Under the pieces are notes generated by a model. The model had not been told where the DNA came from and ran no database searches. It saw nothing but the letters and a program-made list of their open reading frames with translations. Source: Tritrichomonas musculus (lineage: Eukaryota; Parabasalia; Tritrichomonadida; Tritrichomonadidae). From it: a stretch of DNA of 64,000 nucleotides. This document shows positions 21,554 to 32,014 of the stretch, one piece after another (the first letter of the stretch is position 1; each line of letters begins with the position of its first letter). The translations under genes were made by a program, and so were the position numbers. The stretch spans positions 1,179,501-1,243,500 of the forward strand of contig JAPFFF010000043.1 in assembly GCA_039105265.1 (NCBI GenBank), in the 5' to 3' direction.

Positions 21554-23263
21554 ATGTTTTGTCTCTTACTGATATCTTCTTTATCAGTTGATGAAAGCTT
21601 GTTCAACAAATTGAACATTTATCAAGTTATGGTCTCATCATTCCAAGATGGTGATTCAGGACGTGGTTACAGAACAGGTTATGGGCCAAGCTCTCACAAT
21701 GGCGATCTTCAAGGAATTATCAACAGTCTTCAATATATCAAAGATCTCGGTTTCAATGCAATTTGGATGACTCCAATTTTTGATTCATCAAATGGAGCCG
21801 GTGGTGCGTTGCTTCAATCAACAGGTTATTTTGCCACAAACTATTTCAAAGTTGATCCAAAATTCGGTAATGAAGATACGTTAAGAGCCCTCGTTTCCAA
21901 AGCTCACTCATTAGGATTGTATGTTATTTTGGACGGCGTTTTAGGACATCATGGAGGCGTCAGATCAGCATCACCAAATGGAAATTGGCCACAAGGAGGA
22001 AATGATCCCGTTTCTTACCCAGGTTCTCTCCCATTTTACAAAGAAGTTGTTCAATATTGGATTAACAACTTTGAAATCGATGGCTGGAGACTTGATCAAT
22101 GCTATCAATTATACCAAAATGGACACAATTATATGAAAGAAATCCGCGAAGCTGTTTATGAAGTTTGTGATCGTCGTAAATCTGAAGGCAAACAATGGGG
22201 TACTCTTGGTTACGTTGTTGGAGAACACTGGAAAGGAACCGATGAAATCAACCAACAAACATACGGCCAAAATGGCCTTGTTTCAGCCTTTGATTTCCCA
22301 GCTCGTTATAATATGGTTCAAGGAGCTGCACAAGAAGAAAGCGGAGCAGGCGGTTATGGAATCCAGACCTTTGCAAACATTCATCGTACACCATCAGAGA
22401 AAGGATATCCAAGCAATGTTTTCCCTAATCTTTTCATCGACAATCATGATCTTTGGAGACTCGGCAACTTAATACGCGCTAAATATGGCGAAAATCAAGA
22501 TTCAGATCGTTATTGGGCACGTCATAAGATGTGCATTGCTGCACTTGCTGTTTATACGGGACCAATCACACTTTATTACGGCGACGAAGTTGGCGATCTT
22601 GTTGAATGCTGGTATGGCCAAGGCGGTGCTTGCGGAGGCAACACATATGGCGATAACTGTGCACGTTCTGATGGACATATTTCTGGATTCAACAATCGAC
22701 AACAAGATCTCCATGATTTCACAAAGAAATTAATGCAAGCTAGGTTAGAACATCCTGCCATGTATCGCGGAACCTATGGAAAAACTTTCAATGGAAACAC
22801 ATATTTCAATTGCAAATATGATCCTCAAACAGGCGACAAAATTGTCTACGTTACAACAATGAACTGGGATCCAACAACAGTTTCTTACTTCGTTGGTGGA
22901 TCGCAATTAGTCGACCTTGTCACTGGCGAAAGAATTTCAGGAAACGGAGGAACTTATCAAATTTCACTTGGAACTCTCGGCACTCGTGTTTTCCAAGTTA
23001 TTGAGAATAAAAATGCTTACAACAACAACAAGATAAATGATGTTGTCGGATTCTCTTCAAACGGTTCTGCCACAAAAGAACAAAAGAAGTCTAAGAACGT
23101 CTTCATTGTTGTCGGATGCGTTTGCGCGGCTCTCGTTGTCGCTATTGCTGTCGCTGTCGCACTTTTCGTTAAATTCCATAAGAAAGAGGAAATATCATCT
23201 GTCGATGATCATGATCCTCTTCTTCAAAACGAAAATTCGGCTTATACCAATCTCGACAAATAA
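21554..23263 (+). CDS. Membrane-anchored alpha-amylase (GH13)
   Basis: A 569-residue glycoside hydrolase family 13 enzyme that should hydrolyse alpha-1,4-glucans such as starch or glycogen. A short signal peptide (about 1-12) precedes the barrel. Catalytic residues are visible: nucleophile D181 in GWRLDQ, acid/base E224 in VVGEHWKG and transition-state D299 in FIDNHDLWR; region I is DGVLGHHG (127-134). A C-terminal all-beta domain (about 400-490) is followed by one transmembrane helix (about 516-539), a basic stop KFHKKEE and a 30-residue tail with DPLLQ and YTNL, which resemble dileucine and tyrosine sorting signals. It is therefore probably a type I protein at the cell surface or in digestive vacuoles. 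Codon use is GC-richer than in neighbouring genes. Confidence 0.92.
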   Translation: MFCLLLISSLSVDESLFNKLNIYQVMVSSFQDGDSGRGYRTGYGPSSHNGDLQGIINSLQYIKDLGFNAIWMTPIFDSSNGAGGALLQSTGYFATNYFKVDPKFGNEDTLRALVSKAHSLGLYVILDGVLGHHGGVRSASPNGNWPQGGNDPVSYPGSLPFYKEVVQYWINNFEIDGWRLDQCYQLYQNGHNYMKEIREAVYEVCDRRKSEGKQWGTLGYVVGEHWKGTDEINQQTYGQNGLVSAFDFPARYNMVQGAAQEESGAGGYGIQTFANIHRTPSEKGYPSNVFPNLFIDNHDLWRLGNLIRAKYGENQDSDRYWARHKMCIAALAVYTGPITLYYGDEVGDLVECWYGQGGACGGNTYGDNCARSDGHISGFNNRQQDLHDFTKKLMQARLEHPAMYRGTYGKTFNGNTYFNCKYDPQTGDKIVYVTTMNWDPTTVSYFVGGSQLVDLVTGERISGNGGTYQISLGTLGTRVFQVIENKNAYNNNKINDVVGFSSNGSATKEQKKSKNVFIVVGCVCAALVVAIAVAVALFVKFHKKEEISSVDDHDPLLQNENSAYTNLDK

Positions 23264-23321
23264 AATTAATATGATTTATTAATTTTATTTGAAATATTAA
23301 TAAAACGTTTTCCCACTTTAT

Positions 23322-23322
<1 letters not shown>

Positions 23323-23359
<37 letters not shown>
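23323..23359. repeat. (TA)n microsatellite
   Basis: An uninterrupted TA dinucleotide run of about 36 bases, 60 bases after the amylase stop codon. Confidence 0.9.
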
Positions 23360-23361
<2 letters not shown>

Positions 23362-23633
23362 TTATTTTTTTTGCCTCAGAATGATGCAATAAATATGATT
23401 TAATTTCAATATTACTTTTCAATTTTCTGAGAGATTTCATCTGTCTCGACTTTTTGAATAAATATTGCATTTTAATATAATTTATGAATTTTTTCATTTG
23501 TATTTGATAACAATTATTTTAAATTTAAAATGTAAAATCAAAATCACTTAAATTTAATTCATTATAAAGGTTTTTATTATTCGTTTTTATAATATATTGT
23601 GGAAAACAAATATAAAATTCAAACCAACAGTTA

Positions 23634-25254
23634 TTAAGGGTGTAGTATGAACACTAATATCTGGATAAATAAGTAGTATATAACTATTATATTATATAAT
23701 CAATGATTGTGATTTTTTAAAACATAAAATATTATGTTAGTAAATAAAAAACAATTTTTTATTATTGTATATTTATAAAACATTAATTGAATTAATAATT
23801 GCTTTTTTGAATAAATAAAAAAGGAATTATTTGAAAAAAAAAATTGAATTATTCATTTTTCAAATGAGAATATCTCATTAAAAATTAAATATAGAATTGT
23901 TTAAATATCCATATATCCAGATGTTATTTCAATAAAATAAAAATAGATTGTAAAAGAATCAAAATTATAATTTTCTGGAAAATGAAGATAATATAAGCAA
24001 GATGTGATCATGCAATATTTTATTTATTTATATGAAAAAATATTATAAAATCAAATTTTTAATATAAGTATTCATATAAAAGTTATCTATTATAAATACA
24101 TGTTTTTTTAAAGCGCTTTGAAATTTTGTTACAAATGAATTAAAATTGATTAATAAAAAACTTTTTTTAAAATAGAATAAAAAAAAAAATCTCTCTGTCA
24201 GATTAAACTTCTTTGTGAGTAAAAAGAATAATGCTGCTTTATAATTTCATTCATCAAAAATTGAATGACTACATAGATCTACAAATAGTCCGTTAATCAA
24301 GAAAAATTGAAAAACTATGTAGTCCTTCAATATGAACAATGAATCAATTATTCATTAAAAATTCGAATCTATGAATTTTAATAATTAACTTGACAGAGCC
24401 ATTTTTGGGATTTTGGATATATTTATAAAAAAAAGATATCAAATTTTATTTCCTTATGATAAAAACTTCATCTGATTTTTTTATATGTATAAAACATTTC
24501 AAAGTGAATATGTGTATAGATATTTTTTTAAAAAAGTTAATATTCATATGTTCAAAACTACGATTTCAAGTCTAAAATTTTGAAAGATCATTCAATTTTC
24601 TGAACATTCGTTTATTAATAAAATTTTTTATTCTAAAAGCAAGAGACTGCAAAGCTGCTAAATATGATGTTAGGCAAGATTAAAATCAGGACAGTGAATA
24701 GGAATATGCTAATTTTTTCGCAAAACTGCTATGATTATATTAACGATGTATAAGTAGATAAGTATTATGAAGGAGCAAGAGTAATATTTCTAAAATTGCT
24801 GAAAAAGTATTCATAAATAGCTGGAAAACCGTTGACTATTAGTTAATTGATTCGAAAATCATAATCAACGAATAGTGTAAAATCTGGCATGTAATGGAAG
24901 TCAAGTTGTTATATGCATCTATACAAATATGAACCACTGGTTTTTGTCCGTATTTTATTTTAAGTATTGTTTCAAATTTGTTGGAATAAAGCCATGTAAA
25001 ATGAAATTGACCAATAATGATTAATTTTGTATCGATCATGATTCAAAAATATTGAAAAAATCTATTTAAAATTTTTGAAAGTTTTGTCATAATCAATTCA
25101 ATTTTTAAAATCATAATTTCTTATTTATAAAATTATAAAATTATTATATATCATATTTATATATTTTAAAAAATTTTTTATATAATATAATTCGATAATT
25201 TTACTAAAAAATCACTTTTTAATGAGATAAACTCATTCATACTGCACCCTTAAG
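23634..25254. mobile_element. TTAA-flanked TIR element without transposase
   Basis: The left end is TTAA then GGGTGTAGTATGAA (23634-23651). The right end, read inward, is TTAA then GGGTGCAGTATGAA (25237-25254), with one mismatch in 18. This copies the TTAA/GGG layout of the Kolobok-like element at 11969-17115 but with a different inner sequence, so it is another TTAA-type family of about 1.6 kb. Inside, a minus-strand open frame (24839-25039, 66 codons: …GQFHFTWLYSNKFETILKIK…) may be a coding remnant. The rest is AT-rich, with a small hairpin at about 24258-24335. Probably non-autonomous. Confidence 0.55.
24258..24335. repeat. Small hairpin
   Basis: TTGAATGACTACATAG and, inverted, TTGAAGGACTACATAG form two 16-base arms with one mismatch about 45 bases apart, inside the TTAA-flanked element. 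Confidence 0.5.
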
Positions 25255-25568
25255 AATGATCTAGATATTATATCATCTAAATATAATTATTTTCAAAAGT
25301 TTTAATTAAGAAATTCAATTTTTTTTAATTTTATAATTTAATAAAAAATTGAATGACCGATAAATTTTATGAAAAATCAATAAACATATTTATCTTTATA
25401 AAAAAAAATAAAAAATAAATTTATTTAATATGCCAAAATTTAATTATTAAAAATATAAAATTTAAAGCATTAATATTAAATAATTGAAAGAAGCTAACTT
25501 GTAAATATTGGAAAATTAAAAAAAAATATAAAAAGAGAATACTCTGAAAAAGTCAACAGAAAATTATC

Positions 25569-25574
25569 TCATTA
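25569..25574 (+). promoter_or_regulatory. Initiator-like motif of the ankyrin gene
   Basis: TCATTA lies 10 bases before the ATG at 25579. The related gene at 40744 has the same arrangement, TCATTAAA(A)…ATGG. Confidence 0.5.
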
Positions 25575-25578
25575 AAAA

Positions 25579-26712
25579 ATGGAGATTGAAAATTATTTAA
25601 ACAAAATGAAAGAAATACAAATTACTTTATTAAGATACATTGAAGATGAAGCGAATTTTGAAGTAAATTATAATAACTTAATCAAATTATTTAATGATGG
25701 GAATATATCAAATATTAAATTTGAATTTAAATCAGTTCTTTATTTGATTTTAAATATTTCAAATAATCATCATCGAGGTCCAGACTTTTTTGATAAAATT
25801 TTTAGAATATTTGCAAATTTCCCAGATACAATTACAAAATATTTTTCGAATTACGAAATTTTCAATATATTCAAGAGTAATAATCGCATTTTATTATATC
25901 TTATTGAGGAAAAATTGATTGTCATTGATGATTCTGTTGCGAATGCCATTAAAAACTCAGATAATAAAACAAAATTTTTCTTTGAAGAGATAAAAACTTT
26001 TCTTGATGTGAAATTGAATCAAAAAATTTCACGAACAATACCAAAAAACTACGAAGAGTTACGAAAAATAGGTGAAAATGATGATACTATATGTCAATTG
26101 ATTCGAAACGATTCAGTTACTGAATTTGATGAGTACATAAATAAGAACAATGTTGATTTGAATTCCACAGTCAAAAATTCAATATTTGAGACCAATTCTT
26201 TATTGATAGAGAAGAATACCAAATTAATCGAATACGCTGCATTTTATGGATCAATGAAAATATTCAATTATTTTGTGTCAAAAAACATCGATTTGTCGCC
26301 TTCTTTGTGGATTTATGCAATTCATAGTCAAAATTTTGAATTGATCCATTTTTTAAATGAGAAAAAAATATATCCGCATGATTTTGTCTTTGATAAATTC
26401 TTGAAAGAATCAATTAAATGTCATCATTTTGAAATTACAAAGTATATTCAAAGCAATTTCTATCAAAATCAAAATTCGTGCAATATCTTCACAAAAAGTT
26501 TGAAGCATTTTAATTTTGTCTACATTCAAAAAGATTGTATCAATAAATATGCTTTTCATGATTTATGCTATTATGATTACTTTATGCCTGTTGATATACT
26601 TTTAAAGACAGGGAAAATCGATATAAACTCTAAAAAAATTTTAATATGTTTTTTGTATTCAATTTTACATTGGCAATTTTTAAATTCAATTTCAAATCAT
26701 TCAATTCAATGA
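25579..26712 (+). CDS. DUF3447/ankyrin protein, N-terminal exon-like part
   Basis: A 377-residue ORF from an ATG just after TCATTA. It is the N-terminal region of the large trichomonad DUF3447-plus-ankyrin family: an alpha-helical leader with the phrase NHHRGPDFFDKI (about 63-74), then GENDDTICQLIRNDSV (about 165-180) and the degenerate ankyrins of DUF3447 (…TKLIEYAAFYGSMKIFNYF…, …ESIKCHHFEITKYI…). The coding look ends at GKIDINSKK; the last ~25 residues are read from AT-rich spacer and are not ankyrin-like. Ankyrin modules of the same gene continue from 27011 to 31682. Such proteins are thought to mediate protein-protein contacts; the partner is unknown. The minus-strand gene at 33564-34745 is a close relative. 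Confidence 0.8.
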   Translation: MEIENYLNKMKEIQITLLRYIEDEANFEVNYNNLIKLFNDGNISNIKFEFKSVLYLILNISNNHHRGPDFFDKIFRIFANFPDTITKYFSNYEIFNIFKSNNRILLYLIEEKLIVIDDSVANAIKNSDNKTKFFFEEIKTFLDVKLNQKISRTIPKNYEELRKIGENDDTICQLIRNDSVTEFDEYINKNNVDLNSTVKNSIFETNSLLIEKNTKLIEYAAFYGSMKIFNYFVSKNIDLSPSLWIYAIHSQNFELIHFLNEKKIYPHDFVFDKFLKESIKCHHFEITKYIQSNFYQNQNSCNIFTKSLKHFNFVYIQKDCINKYAFHDLCYYDYFMPVDILLKTGKIDINSKKILICFLYSILHWQFLNSISNHSIQ

Positions 26713-27010
26713 AATTCTAAAATAAATTTCATTGTTCATAAAATTATTATTTAAATCTTTTTATTCAGTTCTAAAATCAATCATTAATTACATTTTAATT
26801 TGTGATTCTTTAATTCAATTTCAAAATAATTTTTCTAATGAAATTATAAAATGAATTTTTGAATAAAATTCAAATCTAAATATTCAAATGATATTTTAAC
26901 GATTTAATATTTTTATGAAATTATGCATTGGTTATTTTAATTCTATTTTATATTATCTTCTTAAATGAAATTTCTTGCTTTTTTCAAATGAAATTTTAAA
27001 TTCTTTTTTG

Positions 27011-27112
27011 AATAAAACTGCAATATATTTGGCAGCTGAAAGTGGAAATAAAGAAATTGTTCAACTTTTATTAGCCTATGACAATTTAGACGTCAATATC
27101 AAAACTGTTTGA
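27011..27112 (+). pseudogene. Ankyrin module 1 of the split gene
   Basis: Reads NKTAIYLAAESGNKEIVQLL then LAYDNLDVNIK before a stop. It is one full ankyrin unit, in the same register as the other modules (start at N/H-K-T, end at DVN). About 375 bp of spacer separates it from the N-terminal part. Confidence 0.75.
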
Positions 27113-27597
27113 AATATTATTTTGTTTTACAAAATTTCAGAATTAATATTTATTCAATTTTATTACATAGTTTTTCACACAATTTCAAAATAAAATATTT
27201 CAATTACATTTCAAATTATATATATTAATTACATTTCATGATAATTTTTTAATTCAATTTTTATTAGCAGAATTTAATGAAATTTAAATGCAATTATTTA
27301 AATAACATTTTAAAACCATCAATTAAATAACATTCAAATACTATTTCTCTGATTTAATTTCAAAATAAATAATAAATTCAGTTACTAATCTGTTTATTTT
27401 TATACAATTTTAAGTTCAAAATATTAATGACATTTTTAAAATAGTTTTTCAATTCAATTTCAAAAAATTATTTAATGAAATTATAATTCAAATTTTGGTA
27501 ATAAAATTACAAAAATGATTATTCTAATATGATTTTAAATTATTTTTTTCAAATGAAATTCAACTTTGTTTTTTAATGAAATAACATATCGTATATT

Positions 27598-27690
27598 CAT
27601 AAAACACCATTACATATAGCAGTTGAAAATGGAAATGCTGAAATTGTACGTCTTCTATTAACAAATAAAAACATCGATGTAAATATCATA
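27598..27690 (+). pseudogene. Ankyrin module 2 of the split gene
   Basis: Reads HKTPLHIAVENGNAEIVRLL then LTNKNIDVNII, with no internal stop. The spacer before it is about 490 bp. Confidence 0.75.
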
Positions 27691-28490
27691 CGCATTTCAA
27701 TTAATTTATTTCAATACAATTATAATAGCTGTTTTAAATTCAATTTTGAAGCCAAAATATTTTTATTCAATTTATTTTTTATTTTAATTGCATTTAAAAT
27801 ATCATTTACAAATGAAATTTTAATTCAATCATTTCAATACAATTAAATGTATTACATTTAAATTACATATCAAATTATAACATTAAATAAAATTAAAGAT
27901 AATATTTTAATAAAATTTTTTAATAGTCTTTTAATGAAATTTTCATTTGATTGTTTAAATTCAATTCAAACAAAGTATTTTTATTCAATTTTAAAAAAAA
28001 ATTTAAATTCAATTCAAAATCATTTTAAATTCAATTTAAAATTAAATTTTTAATTTCGTTTCATCAAAACATTTCATTCAATATCAAATCAATTTTTTCA
28101 ATGAAATTAAATACCTGATATTTTGATGATATTCAATCTATACATTTTAATGGAATTCTTACTTTATATAATAATATCGTTCAAAACAATCATTTAAATA
28201 CTATTAAAAACACATGTATTTTTTAAATACAATTACAAATCATATTTGAATATAATTTAAAATTTTTTTATTAATTATGTTTAAAAATGTTTTTTTAATC
28301 CAATTTTCAATATTAATTTTTAACTTCATTCCCTTAAAATATTTTTAAATGAAATTCTAAATCAAAAATTATCATTCAATTTTCAATTTAATTTTTTTAA
28401 TTCAATTCTTTGGATTATTTTTAATTCAATTTTATTTTAGTTTTATTCATGAAATTTAATAATTCAATTTAATGAAATTTAATTTTTTTT

Positions 28491-28580
28491 CATAAAACTG
28501 CTTTGTATAATGCAATTGAAAAGGAAAATATTGAAATTGTTCAACTTTTATTAGAAAACAAGAATATTGACGTTAATATC
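28491..28580 (+). pseudogene. Ankyrin module 3 of the split gene
   Basis: Reads HKTALYNAIEKENIEIVQLL then LENKNIDVNII. It follows the longest spacer, about 800 bp. Confidence 0.75.
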
Positions 28581-28993
28581 ATTTCAATTTTAATTTTTAT
28601 TTTTTTATAAAATTATAATTTTTTATTTTAATTCAATTTAAAAATAAATGTTTTTATACAATTTCATTAAAAATTAAATAAAGTTTTTGATATTGTATAT
28701 TAATAAAATAAAAATACAGCAATTTTTATGAAATTTCAAATCTTTAATTATATAACATTCAAAATTTATTTTCCTAATGAAATTAAAAAAATTTTTTTGA
28801 TTCCATTTGATTTTATCATATTGAATTTTATTTCAAAACAAGTATTTTGATAAAATTTAAATTAATATTTTTAATAGCATTTTTATTTTAATAATAAAAT
28901 AGAGTTTTTTCAAATTCTTTTTTAAATGAAATTTCAAATAATTTATTTAGTGAAATTTAAAATAAATTTTTAATCAGGTTTTTATATTTCTTT

Positions 28994-29098
28994 CAGAAGA
29001 CTCCTTTATATTTGGCGGTTGAAAAAGGAAACACAAAAATAGTTCAACTTTTATTAGGAAACAATAAAATTGATGTCAATATAATAAATATTTTATAA
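28994..29098 (+). pseudogene. Ankyrin module 4 of the split gene
   Basis: Reads QKTPLYLAVEKGNTKIVQLL then LGNNKIDVNIINIL and a stop. Only this module is preceded by a T-rich tract ending CAG, which looks like an ordinary 3' splice site. Confidence 0.75.
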
Positions 29099-29549
29099 TT
29101 CAATTGTTTAATAAAATTCAAATTATTATTTTAATACCATTGATTATAGTCTTTTTTATTCAGTTTTAAATTTGTTTCTTAAATTGCATTTCAATTTGAA
29201 TATTTTTGTTATGTTAAAAATTCATAATTATTATGAAATTCAACATATTTTTTTAATTCCATTTTTATTTATATTTTTTGATTTCATTTATAATTCTATT
29301 TTTTTTCATAAAATTTTACTTTATTTTTTTAACTTCATTTCATTTGAAATTTACCAATAAAATTATAGATTCATTATTTCAATGAAATTTTAAATCAAAT
29401 ATTTTTGTAAAATATCAATTATTTAATTTATAAGATTTTTTTTAAAAATTTTGAAATGAAATTCAAAATCACTTTATTTAGTGATATTTTCCATCTAATT
29501 TCAAGATAAAATTATAGCAATAAGTTTAATGAAATTTTTTTTATTCTTG

Positions 29550-29660
29550 AATAAAACTGCATTAAATTTGGCTGTGGAAAAAAGTAAAATCGAAATTGTT
29601 CAACTTTTATTGCAAAATGAAAATATTGATACTAGTATCCCAAACATTTCAAATAATTAA
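29550..29660 (+). pseudogene. Ankyrin module 5 of the split gene
   Basis: Reads NKTALNLAVEKSKIEIVQLL then LQNENIDTSI. It is slightly more diverged: DVN is replaced by DTS. Confidence 0.7.
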
Positions 29661-30101
29661 ATAATTTATAAAATTTCAATTTTATTTATTTATTCAATTT
29701 TTCATAAAAAATTAATTCAATTCAGAATAAATTTGATTAATGACATTCCATGAATTCTTTTTAACGAAATTTATAATCAAATAATTCGATTTGATTTTAT
29801 TTCAAATATTTTAATTACGTTTCAACTAATATTTTAAATGATATTTTAAGCTAAATATTAAAATCAAATTTATAAAAATATTTTTAAATGAAATTTGTTA
29901 TTATTTTTTAATAAAATTTCATTTTTTCATTTTAATGAGATTTTTCAATATTGTTAAATAAGATTTAAATTTAATATATTCCATAAAATTTAAATTATGC
30001 ATTTCAATTCAATTTAAATAAATGATTTTCATTCTGTTTATATATTTAATTTTCACGAAATTACGAATAACTTTTTAAATGAAATTTAAAATTATTTTTT
30101 T

Positions 30102-30204
30102 TATACAACTGCTTTACATATAGCAATTTTAAATGGTGAAGCGGAAATCGCAAAACTTTTATTAGCAAATAAAAAACTTAATATTAATGCAATGAGAATT
30201 TTAA
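30102..30204 (+). pseudogene. Ankyrin module 6 of the split gene
   Basis: Reads YTTALHIAILNGEAEIAKLL then LANKKLNINAMRIL, with no internal stop. Confidence 0.7.
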
Positions 30205-30856
30205 GTCAAACTCTATTTATAAAATTATTAATTTATTTTTTATACCATTTCAAGTTTTCATTTTTTATTACATTTAAAACAAATGTTTTAATTACATTTT
30301 AGGTAGATATTTTTATTATATTTTTAAATTAAAATCTTGAATAACATTTCAATGCAGTAAATTAATAATATTTATGGTCAAATATTTCAATGAAATATCT
30401 AATCAAATTTTTGAATCCAATTGAATATATTTTTTCAAATGTAATTTTCATTTAAAATTTAAATAATATTTCAAAAGAGTCATTTTAATTCAGTTTAATA
30501 TTGGTTATTTTTATAAAATTAATAAACAATTGATTTAATGTAATTTAACCGAATTATTTTCTAATTACATTTATCATTTATTATTTCATATCGTTTTTAT
30601 CTTTTTCTTTTTAAATAGAATTTTTTGAAATATTTTTATTGGATTACAGATAAAAATATTTTTATCCAATTACAATGCATATTATCTTATAAAATTTCAT
30701 TTTATTTTTAATGAAATTTGTAATCCAAAATTTCAACAAAATCTTATTTGAATATTTGAATAGAATTTTAAATGATTTTTTCAATAAAATTTCAAAATAA
30801 AGCATTTAAATGAAGTTAGGATTAGTTTTTTTAGATGAAATATAAATTTTCATTTT

Positions 30857-30972
30857 AATAAAACACCATTATATATGGCAGTTGATTATGGTTTGGTTGA
30901 AATCATACCTTTTATATTAAATTATCCAAATATTGATGTCAATGCAATAAATATTTTAAATAGAATTTTTTA
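30857..30972 (+). pseudogene. Ankyrin module 7 of the split gene
   Basis: Reads NKTPLYMAVDYGLVEIIPFI then LNYPNIDVNAINILN and a stop shortly after. The core pattern is kept although the helix-2 signature is altered. Confidence 0.7.
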
Positions 30973-31425
30973 ATAGAATTTTATTTAATTTTTAAATTCA
31001 ATTCAATATTATTTTTTAATTACATTTATCTTAATATATTTCAATAGCATTTTAAAATTCAATAATTTTAATAAAGTTCAATTATTAATTTTATTTTTAA
31101 AATTCAATCACTTAGTTTTAATAGAGTTTTTAAACTATTATTATGAATAGAATTCCAATATTTAGTTAATCTAATTACAAAAATTAGTTTAAATTCAATT
31201 AATAATTCGATTTTTTTAATGAAATTCTATTTTAAAAAATTGAAATAAAATTTACTTCAACAAATTTTAATCAAATTCAAAAAAATAATTCTTTTTAATG
31301 AAATTTTAAAATCATTTCAAATATAATTACCTAATCGGATATTTTAATAATATTCATAAATACAACATTTTAAATCAAATTCCAAAAAAATTTTCTTTTT
31401 AATGAAATTATAAATATTTTATTTA

Positions 31426-31551
31426 AATAGAACCGCATTACATAGCGCAGTTGAAAATGAAGAAGCTGATGTTATTCAGCTTTTGTTGGAATTTGAAGGT
31501 ATAGATATTAATGCAAAAGATGAAATTGCTTTTAGGACTTATAATGTTTAA
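31426..31551 (+). pseudogene. Ankyrin module 8 of the split gene
   Basis: Reads NRTALHSAVENEEADVIQLL then LEFEGIDINAKDE and runs to a stop at 31549. The following spacer is only about 65 bp. Confidence 0.7.
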
Positions 31552-31583
31552 TTTAGAAACTTTTGATTTTTATTATTTACTTT

Positions 31584-31682
31584 TGGAAAACGCCTGCAGA
31601 AACAACTGAAAATGAACAGATCAAACAAATATTCAATGATTCTAATCATTTGAAGTGTGATTCTAATACAAATAATAAATAA
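31584..31682 (+). pseudogene. C-terminal ankyrin cap of the split gene
   Basis: Reads WKTPAETTENEQIKQIFNDS and ends with an Asn-rich tail and TAA at 31680-31682. K-T-P-x-E-x-x-x-N-x-x-I is the usual closing half-repeat of trichomonad ankyrin proteins, so this marks the real end of the gene that begins at 25579. Confidence 0.65.
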
Positions 31683-31683
31683 T

Positions 31684-32014
31684 AAAAATAAAATAATAGT
31701 ATTGTTCTTTTTTTTAAAAAAAAAAATTTTTTTTACTTATTAGAAATATTTTGATCAATACTAATAATAAAAGCCAATAATAAATTGAATTGAGATAAAT
31801 ATTTTTTGTTTTCATTTTTTGCTCATATTTAATTGAAGTGAGAAAATTTATGAGAAAGAAATAATAATAAAATATTTAATAATTATCTGAATTTGCTGAT
31901 TTCCTTCTTTTAAGTTAGTATTTTATAATTGGTCAAAATGATAGAACAAAAATATAAAATGCTTTTATTTATTTATTTTAGAATAAGGAATCTTATTTAA
32001 AAAAAATATTTTTA
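31684..32014. other. AT-rich convergent intergenic region
   Basis: Separates the 3' ends of the split ankyrin gene (+) and the BspA-like gene (-). It contains a T/A hairpin-like run at 31708-31735. No gene was seen. Confidence 0.5.

Larger units (their letters stand above)
26629..31583 (+). repeat. Family of AT-rich spacers between ankyrin modules
   Basis: Nine spacers (about 65 to 800 bp) interrupt the gene. All start just after the D-V/I-N of one ankyrin unit, often at A(A/T)ATTTTA, and end just before the N/H-K-T of the next. They are built from repeated short words such as AATGAAATTT, AATTCAATTT and TTTCAAAT. AATGAAATT usually recurs 15-35 bases before the 3' edge, followed by a T-rich stretch. 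No GTATGT-type donor or ACTAACACACAG acceptor, the known trichomonad splice signals, was seen. Confidence 0.65.

Noticed and set aside
26629-31583. Ordinary trichomonad introns in the ankyrin gene
   Set aside because: No GTATGT-type donors and no ACTAACACACAG acceptors were seen at the module edges, and the spacers are far longer than usual trichomonad introns. Only module 4 has a CAG at its start.
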